Positions 7,106-14,858 of a stretch of DNA of 16,361 nt are shown one piece after another (within the stretch, counting starts at the first letter, position 1; the number at the start of each line of letters is the position of its first letter). The position numbers and the translations under genes were made by a program. The DNA is from JBGOUV01 sp041477815. Its GTDB lineage: Bacteria; Acidobacteriota; Terriglobia; Bryobacterales; JACQDG01. The notes under the pieces are model-generated. The model had not been told where the DNA came from, did no database searches, and was given only the letters and a program-made list of their open reading frames with translations. The stretch spans positions 1-16,361 of the forward strand of contig JBGOUV010000122.1 in the NCBI GenBank assembly GCA_041477815.1, written 5' to 3'.

Positions 7106-8356
7106 TCATACCGCCACCGACGCGATCTCCACCGGGGTCCGCCCGCCGCTCACCACCACGATCCCGCTCTCGGTCACGTGATAGTGGCGCCGGTCGTGCT
7201 CCGGGTCGTAGCCGATCTCGGCGCCCGGCAGCACCTTGACGTTCTTATCCAATATGGCCCGGCGGATCCGGGCGTTTCGGCCGATCTCGCAGTTGTCCAG
7301 GATGATGGAATCCTCCACCAGGCTGAAGGAGTGCACGAACACGCGCCGTCCCAGCACCGAGTTGCGCACCGTGCCGCCCGAGACGATGCAGCCCTCGCAG
7401 ACGATGGAGTCCACGGCCTGGCCCCGGCGGCCGTCTTCGTCGAAGGTGAATTTGGCGGGAGGCTCGGGATAATTCGCCGTCCGCAGCGGCCATTGCCGGT
7501 TGAACAGGTTCAGCGCCGGCGACACCGCCCGCAGGTCCATGTTCGTCTCGTAGTAGGACTCGATAGTCCCCACATCACGCCAGTATCCGCGGGTCTGCGG
7601 CGGCTCGCCGGGAATCTCGTTCAGCTCGAAGTTGTAGGCGTAGACCGGGTAGCGGTGGATCATGTCGGGCAGGATGTTGCGCCCGAAATCGTGCTGGCTG
7701 TCCGGGCGGGCGGCGTCGTCGTAGAGCTCCCGCGTGAGCACCCGCGCGTCGAAGACGTAGTTGCCCATGGAGGCCAGGCACCAGCCGGGCCGTCCGGGGA
7801 TCTCGGGCGGCTCGGGGATCTTCTCGTGAAAGCTCACGATCTTCCAGTCCGGAGCGATTTCCATGGTGCCGAATTGGCGCGCTTCCTCCTTGGGAACCGG
7901 TAGCGCCGCCACCGTCCCCGCCGCCCGCTTCTCCTCGTGGAACTCGACCATCTGGCTGATATCCATGCGGTAGACGTGGTCCGCCCCGAACACCGCCACC
8001 AGGTGCGGGTCCGACTGTTCGATCAGGTTGATGTTCTGGAAGATGGCGTCGCTGGTCCCCTCGTACCAGGTCTCGCCCTTCCGCATCTGGGCGGGCACGG
8101 GAATGATGAACTGGTTCTTCAGCAGGTTGGCGAACTGCCAGCCGTCGCTCAGGTGCTGCAGAAGCGACTGGCTCTTGAACTGGGTCAGTACATAGATGGA
8201 GTAAACGCCCGAATTGATCAGGTTGCTGAGGACGAAATCGATGATCCGGTACTTCCCGCCGAACGGCACCGCCGGCTTGGCGCGCTCCTTGGTCAGCGGA
8301 TACAGCCGCGAGCCCTTCCCCCCTGCCAGCACGATCCCCAGGACCCGCAGTTTCAT
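7106..8356 (-). CDS. glgC: Glucose-1-phosphate adenylyltransferase (ADP-glucose pyrophosphorylase)
   Basis: The enzyme makes ADP-glucose from glucose-1-phosphate and ATP, the committed step of bacterial glycogen synthesis. The 416-residue protein opens MKLRVLGIVLAGGKGSRLYPL (the nucleotide-binding loop), then RAKPAVPFGGKYRIIDFVLSN, WYEGTSDAIFQN, FGADHVYRMD (the catalytic Asp) and SFHEKIPEP (the sugar-phosphate Lys). A C-terminal left-handed beta-helix segment (VCEGCIVSGGTVRNSVLG onward) follows. The ending HYHVTESGIVVVSGG is typical of the family. The start at 8356 has GAGGAGG just upstream and overlaps the preceding gene's stop as ATGA, indicating translational coupling. Other glycogen genes are not in the window. 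Confidence 0.96.
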   Translation of the reverse strand: MKLRVLGIVLAGGKGSRLYPLTKERAKPAVPFGGKYRIIDFVLSNLINSGVYSIYVLTQFKSQSLLQHLSDGWQFANLLKNQFIIPVPAQMRKGETWYEGTSDAIFQNINLIEQSDPHLVAVFGADHVYRMDISQMVEFHEEKRAAGTVAALPVPKEEARQFGTMEIAPDWKIVSFHEKIPEPPEIPGRPGWCLASMGNYVFDARVLTRELYDDAARPDSQHDFGRNILPDMIHRYPVYAYNFELNEIPGEPPQTRGYWRDVGTIESYYETNMDLRAVSPALNLFNRQWPLRTANYPEPPAKFTFDEDGRRGQAVDSIVCEGCIVSGGTVRNSVLGRRVFVHSFSLVEDSIILDNCEIGRNARIRRAILDKNVKVLPGAEIGYDPEHDRRHYHVTESGIVVVSGGRTPVEIASVAV

Positions 8357-9822
8357 GGCGCCTCCTCGTCTCCCACCTTGACCTCCCGTACCACTTCGCC
8401 GGACGCCCGCACGGTCACCGGCGACACCCGGGATCGCAGCGTCTCCCACCGTTCCTCCGGGTTGAAATCCTCCACGGCCGTCGCAAAGACCAGATACTCT
8501 CCCGGAGGCAGGCCGCCAAAGCGGTACTCGCCGGTCAGGCTGGAGCGGGTGGAGCGAAATCCGCCCAGCCGCGCCCGGTTCTCCGGAGCCAGAGGATAGC
8601 AGATCACCAGGACGCCGCGGGCCGGCGCATCGTTCTCCCTCGCCCGCCCGATGATCCGCCCGGCGCGCCGGGCTACCCGGACCGTGACCGCCACCTTGCG
8701 TCCGGGGAGCAGATCGAAACCGTCCAGCGCGTTCTGATCCCCGGCTGTAATGGCATCGATAAAATGCGTCTCCGGCGCGATGACGAAGAGACGCCAGCGG
8801 CCCGGCAGGAGCCCGGTCAGCACCAGCGACTCCACCTTGCGGGGCTGGGTGCGGGCGCCGTTCTCGATGCGGCCGACAAACAACACAAACTGCGGATCGA
8901 TGACCGGCGCGCCCTCCTCGTCCACCAGCTTGATTCGCGCCTCCGGGGCCGGCGCCAGGTTGACCGACATGCCCTCGATGTCGTCGGCGAGTTGCAAGGG
9001 CTGATAGGCCGCTTTCGTTCCGTCCGACACCACCAGGGTATAGCGGCCGGGTACGACCTCGGCAAACCCGAACTGTCCGCCGGCATCCGCGGTGGCCTGG
9101 CGACTATCCTCCTCCCGGAATAGCGTGACCGTCGCCCGCGGCGGCACGAACCCCGAGAGTCGCAACAGCTTTCCGGCCACCGGGCGGATGTGGACGCCGG
9201 CGGTCTCCTGGTCCACCTCGGCCACGGCCACCCGGGCCTCCCGCCGCTCCAGCACTCCAGGAGCATAGGTCGGCAGCAGTCCGGTTCCATCTTCCAGTTG
9301 TCGGGCCGCGCTGGAGACGTAATAGGGGCCCGGCTTCAATCCGGCGATCCGGTAAACGCCGCGGTCGTCGGTAATCCCGGCCGAGGAGACGCGGCCGGTC
9401 AGTCCCTGGAGATTTGCGGTGACGGCATTCACGGTGAGTCCGGCGAGGCCCTCGCCGTTCTCGTCGACCACCGATCCGGTGATGACGCCGAGGCGGTGCA
9501 GCCGGACCTCGGCCGTGAATCCGGCGCCCGCTCCGAGCTCGATCACGCGTCCGGTGTGATTCCACGCTTTCTGGCCGTAGCGGCCGGCGGCGAACCCCGG
9601 CCGGGAGGCCCTTACTGCATATAAGCCCTGCGGTACTCCGGCGAAGACATAGCGGCCCCGGCGGTCGGTAGTGAAGGAGCGGAGCGGGGCTCCGTCGGCC
9701 TGGGTCAGTGTGACGGTGGAGGAGGCCAGGGGCGCGCCGGAGACGGCGTTCAGGACTACGCCGGAGATGGTGCCCAGCGATTCTGCGGCCAGGAGGGCGC
9801 TCACGGCGAACAGGCAAGCCAA
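8353..9822 (-). CDS. Carboxypeptidase-regulatory-like (beta-sandwich) domain protein, probably exported
   Basis: The protein carries several carboxypeptidase-D-regulatory-type beta modules: GTISGVVLNAVSGAPLASS...YVFAGVPQGLYAVRA, GVITGSVVDENGEGLAGL...YRIAGLKPGPYYV, a third ending FGFAEVVPGRYTLVV, and a C-terminal one with YRFGGLPPGEYLVFA. Such proteins in acidobacteria are usually periplasmic or outer-membrane associated. The N-terminus is uncertain. The frame stays open to ATG 9963, but the first ~45 residues would be translated from a GC-rich hairpin repeat and would overlap the previous gene. The hydrophobic signal-like segment LACLFAVSALLAAES starts at a TTG (9822), which I use here, with low certainty. 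The stop overlaps glgC by 4 bp. Confidence 0.75.
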   Translation of the reverse strand: MACLFAVSALLAAESLGTISGVVLNAVSGAPLASSTVTLTQADGAPLRSFTTDRRGRYVFAGVPQGLYAVRASRPGFAAGRYGQKAWNHTGRVIELGAGAGFTAEVRLHRLGVITGSVVDENGEGLAGLTVNAVTANLQGLTGRVSSAGITDDRGVYRIAGLKPGPYYVSSAARQLEDGTGLLPTYAPGVLERREARVAVAEVDQETAGVHIRPVAGKLLRLSGFVPPRATVTLFREEDSRQATADAGGQFGFAEVVPGRYTLVVSDGTKAAYQPLQLADDIEGMSVNLAPAPEARIKLVDEEGAPVIDPQFVLFVGRIENGARTQPRKVESLVLTGLLPGRWRLFVIAPETHFIDAITAGDQNALDGFDLLPGRKVAVTVRVARRAGRIIGRARENDAPARGVLVICYPLAPENRARLGGFRSTRSSLTGEYRFGGLPPGEYLVFATAVEDFNPEERWETLRSRVSPVTVRASGEVVREVKVGDEEAP

Positions 9823-9832
9823 GCCCCGCGGG

Positions 9833-9930
9833 CCCCCTGGCCCGCGCCGGACCCCCTGGCCCGGCTCTGCCGCACCAAACAGGGAAAGCCGGCCTGGGGG
9901 CCGGCTGCGGCCCAGGGGGGCCGCCCCACA
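9833..9930. repeat. GC-rich REP-like repeat with tandem hairpins
   Basis: The block contains two direct copies of CCCCCTGGCCCG (9833-9844 and 9852-9863, period 19). Two back-to-back hairpins follow: AGCCGGCC/GGCCGGCT at 9887-9906 and GCGGCCC/GGGCCGC at 9907-9924, each with a 4-nt loop. Its right end, TGTGGGGCGG then a C-run and CTGG on the - strand, recurs almost exactly at 13755-13772. It fills the 115-bp gap between two operon genes. It may act as a dispersed intergenic element affecting mRNA stability or termination. Confidence 0.6.
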
Positions 9931-9937
9931 TTGCTGG

Positions 9938-10777
9938 TTACCCCCGGCGGTGGAGGATCTCATGGACGAGTTGGCGGCCGCGCTCCAGGGCTTGGGAATA
10001 TAGCTCGCGCTTCTCCTGGGCGGTCAGTCCTTTGCCTACGCGTTGGTATCGATCCAGCCCCATTCCTACCACGTAGGTTCCGGCGAAGGCTACCGCCGCT
10101 TTGGGAACTATCCCGCCCCCTAAGGGGATCTTCCCCACTAATTCCCGCGCCACCGCCCGCCAGCCGAACGCGGACGTGATGAGGGACGCGATCTGGCCCT
10201 TCTGCTCTCCATACCCCACCGGCGAATCGCTGGCCGCCGCAATCAGGAACGCCAATCGAATCTGGTTGAGGGTCAGGAATGCCGTGTCCGAGGCGAACTC
10301 TCCGGCCGCCCAGGGCAATCCCAGGAATGGCGCCACGTTGGGCAGCGCCGTGGCGATGGAGAATATGGCATTCTCCCCGGCTATCTTCGCCACCAGCTTG
10401 TCCACCACCGCGTTGCGAAACGCCGGGAAGAACCGCGCCACCGCGATCCAGAGCTCTTCGTGACCATCGACGAACCGCGCCACGGCCTGGTCCAGGCGGT
10501 AGAAGTTGGCGGGCGCGGGGCCGTAGTCGGCCACCAGCCCGAAATCGCAACGCTCGAAGTCGGCGGCCTGTTCCACCCGCAGGAGGCGGCCGGCGGCCTG
10601 CTCGGCCTTCCGATCCGAGAGGCCGTCCGGCAGCAGGAATCGCGCCAGGCGCAGATACCCCCTTTCGTCGCCGGCCAATAGCCCCACGCGAAACGGCTTC
10701 TCCGCCTGGCGCCGAACCTCGCTGGGGTCCAGGTTGCCGATGGCGCCGTGGATCTGTTTCAGTATCGAATCCGACAT
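9938..10777 (-). CDS. DUF697-like protein of unknown function
   Basis: The 279-residue protein has a C-terminal half with hydrophobic helices: ALPNVAPFLGLPWAAGEF (about 144-161), NQIRLAFLIAAASDSPVGYG (about 171-190), then IPLGGGIVPKAAVAFAGTYVVGMGLDRY (about 217-244). The spacing and the glycine-rich end resemble DUF697 (YcjF-like) domains, which are usually joined to a GTPase. Here the N-terminal part (RVGLLAGDERGYLRLARFLLP) shows no P-loop GKS/T, so no GTPase activity is expected. Probably membrane associated. It starts 27 bp after the PD-(D/E)XK-like gene and is likely cotranscribed. The family call is moderate. Confidence 0.65.
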   Translation of the reverse strand: MSDSILKQIHGAIGNLDPSEVRRQAEKPFRVGLLAGDERGYLRLARFLLPDGLSDRKAEQAAGRLLRVEQAADFERCDFGLVADYGPAPANFYRLDQAVARFVDGHEELWIAVARFFPAFRNAVVDKLVAKIAGENAIFSIATALPNVAPFLGLPWAAGEFASDTAFLTLNQIRLAFLIAAASDSPVGYGEQKGQIASLITSAFGWRAVARELVGKIPLGGGIVPKAAVAFAGTYVVGMGLDRYQRVGKGLTAQEKRELYSQALERGRQLVHEILHRRG

Positions 10778-10804
10778 TTCAGTAACCGGGTCGCTCCCCC
10801 ATTA

Positions 10805-12286
10805 TCAGGGTCGCTCCGCCCCGCGGGCGCGGAACACCACTTGAAGCCGCCGGCGCCAGTCGCTGCCCAGCCCGACTCGCTCCACTTCCACCGAAGAAGA
10901 AAAGTATCGCAGAATCGTTTCCGTCGTGGGGTGGAAGTCGAACACGGGCGAGACCAGCACCAGCCGGGGCGCGTCCGCCCGCAGCTCGATCCCGCGAAAA
11001 TAGCCGCGCGTGCGGAACTCGCCGCGGTCCAGGTGCCACTTCACCCGCATCCAGTAATCCAGCCCCTGTAGCGGCAGATGGAGGTCCTGAGAGGCCTTCA
11101 ACTCCAGGATGGCCAGCCGGCCGGCGTGATCGACGCCCAGCAGATCGATGATACCCCGGTCGGACCCGGCCACTGCCGGCACCTGGCAATAGAGCGGCTC
11201 CGGACGCAGCGCCCCATCCAGGGTAGCTATGTCGTGGCGGGCCAGGGACTCCAGCCACCGCTCGGGCGCCGCCCGGTAGAGCGGGTCCTGGCGGTCCTCG
11301 GCGCCGGCCTGGCGAGTGGCGGCAAGCTGCGAGGCCAGCGCTTCCACCAACGTGAAGTTTGCCTCCGTCACCGGCCGCTCGTCCTCGAACCCGTAGGTCA
11401 TGACGTGGGCCGAGGCGCGCGCGAACTCGAGGCCTCGTACCCGCAGCGATACCAACCCATCGCCTCTCCCCACCCGCTCCGCCCCGCACCGCTCCACCAG
11501 GCGCTCCACCCACTCCGACACCGGCGGTTGCGGCTCCGACATCGGCAGGGCCGGCTCCAGCGTCGTGGCCAGGTTCCCGTAGTTGCTCTCGTCGATCCGC
11601 GCGGTCGAGTTGTCCGGACCGTATTCATACAGCTCATAGGCAGCCTGGAACCCGTCGAGAAAGGCCAGACGGTGGGCGGTGGTGGACGACCGTTTCTGCG
11701 GCAGGAAGATCTTCAGCCCCTGCACGACGCGCTTGGCTTCCCGCTGCCGCAGGTAGTCGAGCCAAATGAGCCCGAAGGAAAGGACCTGGTCGCAGTCGGC
11801 CGTCGGATCGGCCGCAATGGCGGCCCAGGCCGTCTGGCCGTGTGTGAGTAAAGCCCGAGCGTAGGCCGGGGAGAGCGAGTGCTCCAGATCGGCGGAGGCG
11901 CTGATCTGCCGGATTTCCCAGCCGCCGAACTCGCGCCCGATTAAACGCCGAAACCTTTCGCGAAACTCCAGCCGGGTAGCCTGCTTCTCGAGGTGCGCCC
12001 CGGCCCGGGCCAAGTCGAGCAGCGCCAGCGACGTGTCCCCGTGGCCCAGCCTGCGGATGGCCAGCTCCAAACGCGCCGGCTCGGCCCGGATGACGCCGTT
12101 GACCCGCCGCACCAGGCTCGCCTCCTCGCTCCAGGCGTGCAGCACCACCCGGCCGCCGTGGATCTCCACGGCAAATCGCTCCGGCTCGAGCGGAATGATC
12201 TTCTCCCCCGACTCCAGCAGGGCCGGCTCCCGGCACTTCGCCAGGAACTCCCGGATCTGCGCCTGCAGCTCTTCCGCCGTGGTCAT
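10805..12286 (-). CDS. Protein with a PD-(D/E)XK nuclease-like C-terminal domain
   Basis: This is a 493-residue protein. Residues 343-410 run WLESLARHDIATLDGAL, then GIIDLLGVDHAGRLAILELKAS and LPLQGLDYW. This fits the PD-(D/E)XK core with Asp381, Glu395-x-Lys397 and Gln407, as in restriction-like and NucS-type nucleases. A region after it ends with FHPTTETILRYFS. The N-terminal 250 residues form a helical domain I do not recognise. Whether it cuts DNA or is a degenerate relative is not known, but all core residues are present. ATG 12286 overlaps the hydrolase gene's stop by 4 bp (ATGA), so the pair is translationally coupled. A longer in-frame reading upstream overlaps the hydrolase gene and is rejected. 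Confidence 0.75.
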   Translation of the reverse strand: MTTAEELQAQIREFLAKCREPALLESGEKIIPLEPERFAVEIHGGRVVLHAWSEEASLVRRVNGVIRAEPARLELAIRRLGHGDTSLALLDLARAGAHLEKQATRLEFRERFRRLIGREFGGWEIRQISASADLEHSLSPAYARALLTHGQTAWAAIAADPTADCDQVLSFGLIWLDYLRQREAKRVVQGLKIFLPQKRSSTTAHRLAFLDGFQAAYELYEYGPDNSTARIDESNYGNLATTLEPALPMSEPQPPVSEWVERLVERCGAERVGRGDGLVSLRVRGLEFARASAHVMTYGFEDERPVTEANFTLVEALASQLAATRQAGAEDRQDPLYRAAPERWLESLARHDIATLDGALRPEPLYCQVPAVAGSDRGIIDLLGVDHAGRLAILELKASQDLHLPLQGLDYWMRVKWHLDRGEFRTRGYFRGIELRADAPRLVLVSPVFDFHPTTETILRYFSSSVEVERVGLGSDWRRRLQVVFRARGAERP

Positions 12287-13275
12287 GGACGGAGGTTCCG
12301 GTGCAGGAACCACGCTATGCTCACCCCATCGATGTACTTGAACGGCGCCCGTGCCAGCGTGTAGTGCCCGCAGGGAATCGAGAGCGTCCGATGCGGCAAT
12401 TGCCGGCGCCGGTAGTGGGCCAGCACGCGCCGCGAATACTTGGGCAGGAAGGACAGATCGTGCGTGGCCCATACCAGCAGCGACCGCAGGTCTCTCCCTT
12501 CCAGGCGATCGAGGTAGGTGGCCGGGCTGATGACGCTCCAGCAGCGGCGCAGTTCCCGCAGCGTCAAATTGCTTTCCAGGCCGGCGCGCACATGCTGGGT
12601 CGAGAGGCCGGTCCACACCACGTCGGCAAAGCGCATCGAAATGTGATTGAACACCGCCGCCCGGATACGCCGATCGTGCGCCGCCAGCAGCAACGAGATG
12701 CACGAGCCCAGGCTCGAGCCCAGCATCCCCAGGGTTTCGTATCCCTGGTCCTCGAGCCAATCCAGACAGGCCCGCGCGTCGACCACCGCCTGGCGGCAGG
12801 CATGGATGGTGCGGCCGACGTTGCTCGAGACGTTGTACTCGGCCCGCTCCAGGCCGGCCGGCATGCGCCGGTCGTGGTAGGGCAGGCTCATCCGCAGCGC
12901 CGTTATCCCCAACCGGTTCAGCAGGCGCGCCAGCCCCAGGTGTCCCTCGGCGTCGGCGTTCCACTGCGGCAGCAGCACCACCGCCCGCCGCGACCCCGGC
13001 ACGGGCAGGTAACGCGCCCACACCGTGTTGTTTTCCGGATACGGCGTCTCGAGCGGGCTGGTGAACGAGAGCATCTCGCCCTCCAGCTTGTAGTCCGCGG
13101 GCTTATCGTATGAGAAATATCTATCACTGTCGGCCAGCGCCGTTTTCACGTGACGATCGAGGGGCTCTCCGCCCAGCCACTCCAGCCCCCACTCGAACGG
13201 TCGCACCACCCGGCTGCGGTCGCGGGCGGCCAAGCGCTGCTCCAACCGGTGAATCGCCCGGCGGTAGAGGATCAT
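12283..13275 (-). CDS. Alpha/beta-hydrolase family protein
   Basis: The 330-residue protein has a nucleophile elbow GSSLG with Ser188 (residues 186-190), a candidate acid Asp273 in WATHDLSF and His304 in IPCGHYTLA. Order and spacing suit a serine hydrolase catalytic triad. An N-terminal RRAIHRLEQRLAARD precedes the hydrolase core, and no signal peptide is visible, so it is probably cytoplasmic. Substrate is unknown; esterase, lipase or peptidase activity are all possible. It is the first gene of the - strand run that continues through the PD-(D/E)XK-like and DUF697-like genes. ATG 13275 has a weak ribosome-binding site and lies 21 bp from a strong hairpin. Confidence 0.8.
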   Translation of the reverse strand: MILYRRAIHRLEQRLAARDRSRVVRPFEWGLEWLGGEPLDRHVKTALADSDRYFSYDKPADYKLEGEMLSFTSPLETPYPENNTVWARYLPVPGSRRAVVLLPQWNADAEGHLGLARLLNRLGITALRMSLPYHDRRMPAGLERAEYNVSSNVGRTIHACRQAVVDARACLDWLEDQGYETLGMLGSSLGSCISLLLAAHDRRIRAAVFNHISMRFADVVWTGLSTQHVRAGLESNLTLRELRRCWSVISPATYLDRLEGRDLRSLLVWATHDLSFLPKYSRRVLAHYRRRQLPHRTLSIPCGHYTLARAPFKYIDGVSIAWFLHRNLRP

Positions 13276-13296
13276 AGCTGCATTGATCTTAGAACA

Positions 13297-13334
13297 GAAA
13301 CGCCCTGCTCCGGCGTACCGGAGCAGGGCGTTTC
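13297..13334. terminator. 17-bp perfect hairpin upstream of the hydrolase operon
   Basis: GAAACGCCCTGCTCCGG at 13297-13313, loop CGTA, then the exact reverse complement at 13318-13334. Four more pairs (13292-13295 with 13335-13338) form past a single bulged A. Both exits have partial T-tracts (GTTTCTGTTCT on -, GTTTCGTTCTT on +), so it could be an intrinsic terminator in either direction. It lies in what would be the leader of the hydrolase operon if that operon is transcribed from further upstream. Alternatively it ends the 13810-14858 transcripts. Confidence 0.75.
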
Positions 13335-13405
13335 GTTCTTGAGCGCGGAGGCGCTAGAGGAGGCAAACCACCAAAGCTTTTCGACCGTTACATATTCCAA
13401 CCCAC

Positions 13406-13450
13406 TTAACAGCACGCCGGGGACCACTTCGTAAGCCATTGATAAAACAT
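13406..13450 (-). CDS. Possible 14-codon leader peptide (MFYQWLTKWSPACC)
   Basis: ATG 13450 opens 14 codons rich in aromatic residues (Phe, Tyr, two Trp) and ends in two Cys before TAA. Upstream is a purine-rich GTGAAAG two bases before the ATG, which is not a strong ribosome-binding site and is too close. It lies between a segment complementary to the hairpin loop (13490-13499) and the hairpin itself (13297-13334), as a leader peptide would. A short open frame of this length can arise by chance, so confidence is low. Confidence 0.2.
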   Translation of the reverse strand: MFYQWLTKWSPACC

Positions 13451-13525
13451 AACTTTCACTAATGTTGTGCGACCGTTTCTATGGTTTTTGGTACGCCGGG
13501 CTACGGATTCTGAGATTGTAGAAGC

Positions 13526-13717
13526 GTGATCCGGTTTCTGTGGACGGCCACCCGTGGCCACCGCCTGCGCCCCTGGCGCAGCCCCTACCTGCGCTGGCGT
13601 ATCGAAACGTACTGCGGCTGGAAGGCGGACCAGATTACCGCGCAGGATTTCTGGAGGTTCGTGTGGCGGTACCGCGCCGAGCTCTGGCGCTTCTTGAGCA
13701 CCGAACCGCGACCTTGA
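13526..13717 (+). CDS. Small basic aromatic-rich protein (63 aa)
   Basis: GTG start, MIRFLWTATRGHRLRPWRSPYLRWRIETYCGWKADQ, then DFWRFVWRYRAELWRFL. It is very rich in Arg and Trp and reads as a compact helical protein. The pattern LRPWRSPYLRWRIETY...DFW.F.WR resembles small unnamed proteins I recall from acidobacterial genomes, so I treat it as real, but this is memory rather than a search. It is divergent from the hydrolase operon. The ribosome-binding site is weak. Function unknown. Confidence 0.55.
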   Translation: MIRFLWTATRGHRLRPWRSPYLRWRIETYCGWKADQITAQDFWRFVWRYRAELWRFLSTEPRP

Positions 13718-13754
13718 GGAAGCTCCCCATGGTCCTTGCAGGGCCATATGTAAT

Positions 13755-13772
13755 TGTGGGGCGGCCCCCTGG
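13755..13772 (+). repeat. Partial copy of the GC-rich repeat found at 9911-9930
   Basis: TGTGGGGCGGCCCCCTGG matches the complement of 9911-9930 except that it has five C instead of six. It lies in the 92-bp spacer between the 63-residue gene and the zinc-ribbon gene, in opposite orientation to the first copy. The remainder of that spacer (13718-13809) shows nothing else I can support. Confidence 0.5.
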
Positions 13773-13809
13773 CTGGCTTCGTGCATCTACTGGAATTCGG
13801 CAGGCCGGG

Positions 13810-14082
13810 CTACAGGAACGCCATCGTCTTAATGCCCGAGACGTCAAACCGCTTGCGGCAGCGCAGGTTCACGCAAGCCACTTTGTCATCGATCAGGACC
13901 ATATAGGACTGCGCCTTGGCGAAGCGGGCGCGGTCGCGCTCGTCGGCGCGGCCGGCCAGCCGTTCGCGCTTCTTGCGCACCACCCAGCGCAGCTTGTACT
14001 CGCCCTGCTGCTTGCACATTGGGCAGTTCAGGGTGTGGGCGGTGGTGGTCTCGGATTCGGTAAAAAAATCGCGTTCTTCCAT
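13810..14082 (-). CDS. Small zinc-ribbon-like protein
   Basis: The 90-residue protein has two Cys pairs that could bind one zinc: CPMC at residues 20-23 and Cys70 with Cys75 in VACVNLRC. Between them lies a basic segment LRWVVRKKRERLAGRADERDRARF, rich in Arg and Lys, which could contact nucleic acid. The N-terminus is acidic and the C-terminus ends GIKTMAFL. No enzyme motif is seen. It starts 2 bp after the stop of the SAM hydrolase gene, with GAGGA about 8 nt upstream of the ATG, so they form an operon. A nucleic-acid-binding or structural zinc role is inference. Confidence 0.7.
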   Translation of the reverse strand: MEERDFFTESETTTAHTLNCPMCKQQGEYKLRWVVRKKRERLAGRADERDRARFAKAQSYMVLIDDKVACVNLRCRKRFDVSGIKTMAFL

Positions 14083-14084
14083 CT

Positions 14085-14858
14085 TTAAGTCCTCACTTCC
14101 AGCGGCGTCCCCGGACCGGCTCCTAATGCCGCCGCAGCCGACGCCTGCTTCATAGAGATTTCGATGTATCCGGTGCTGCCCTCGATGGCGAAGATCTCGC
14201 CTTCCCGGGCCGACGCGTAACTGTCGAGCAGGGCCTCGATGCGCGTGCCCCCGATGGCGAGCTGAAACGCCGGGGGCAGGTCGGAGGGCTCCAGGTTGGT
14301 GATCAGGTTGCCGAAGCGGTCGGCCTTCAGGACGCGCGCTTCCAGGTCCCCGGAGTCGAGCCGCCGGGGACGCGGCAGGTCGAGCCGGACATAGTCCTCG
14401 ACGGGCTCCCCCAGCCAGTCCGGCTTGGTGCCCTTGGAGAGCGCCGCGGCGGCGGGGGCGAACACGTCGCGGCCATGAAATGTATTACTGATCGGTTCCA
14501 GCGCGACCTTCTCGATCCATAAGGAGCGCACCACGTGCTGGTGGCGCTGGTAGACCAGCTCCAGGACGCCGTTGTCCGGGGCCAGGAAAAAATCGCCGGC
14601 GGCCTCGGCCAGAATCGCCCGGCGGGCGCTGCCGACACCGGGGTCCACCACCACCACGTGCACCGTGCCGGTGGGGAAGTAGGGATAGGACGCCGCCAGC
14701 GTCAGGGCCGCGCCGGCCAGGTCGTAAGGCTCGATCTGGTGGCACAGGTCGACGATGCGCGCTTGGGGATTCCCGCCCAGGATGACCCCCTTGACCACCC
14801 CTACATAGTGATCCGACAGACCGAAGTCGGTGGTCAAAGTGACGACGCCGCTCGCCAT
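14085..14858 (-). CDS. S-adenosylmethionine hydroxide adenosyltransferase (SAM hydrolase, DUF62)
   Basis: The 257-residue protein carries the family motifs in order: TLTTDFGLSDHYVG near the N-terminus, VDPGVGSARR, LAPDNGVLELV, FHGRDVFAPAAAAL and GNLITNLEPSDL, then GYIEISMKQAS at the C-terminus. Asp72, Arg79 and His128 match the Asp-Arg-His catalytic set of the archaeal enzyme (68/75/127) in spacing. The family hydrolyses S-adenosylmethionine to adenosine and methionine and is related to the fluorinase and chlorinase enzymes. No halide specificity should be assumed. The start at MASGVVTLTTDFG fits the family N-terminus; longer in-frame starts overlap the divergent gene. No Shine-Dalgarno is visible, suggesting a leaderless mRNA. 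Confidence 0.92.
   Translation of the reverse strand: MASGVVTLTTDFGLSDHYVGVVKGVILGGNPQARIVDLCHQIEPYDLAGAALTLAASYPYFPTGTVHVVVVDPGVGSARRAILAEAAGDFFLAPDNGVLELVYQRHQHVVRSLWIEKVALEPISNTFHGRDVFAPAAAALSKGTKPDWLGEPVEDYVRLDLPRPRRLDSGDLEARVLKADRFGNLITNLEPSDLPPAFQLAIGGTRIEALLDSYASAREGEIFAIEGSTGYIEISMKQASAAAALGAGPGTPLEVRT

Noticed and set aside
12287..13021. Longer version of the PD-(D/E)XK-like protein starting at 13021
   Set aside because: It overlaps most of the alpha/beta hydrolase gene in another frame, and the ATGA overlap at 12286 gives a good start.
13451..13786. A 126-residue frame on the - strand ending at 13406
   Set aside because: It runs antisense to the 63-residue gene and through the GC-rich repeat; only the last 14 codons after an internal ATG are worth noting.
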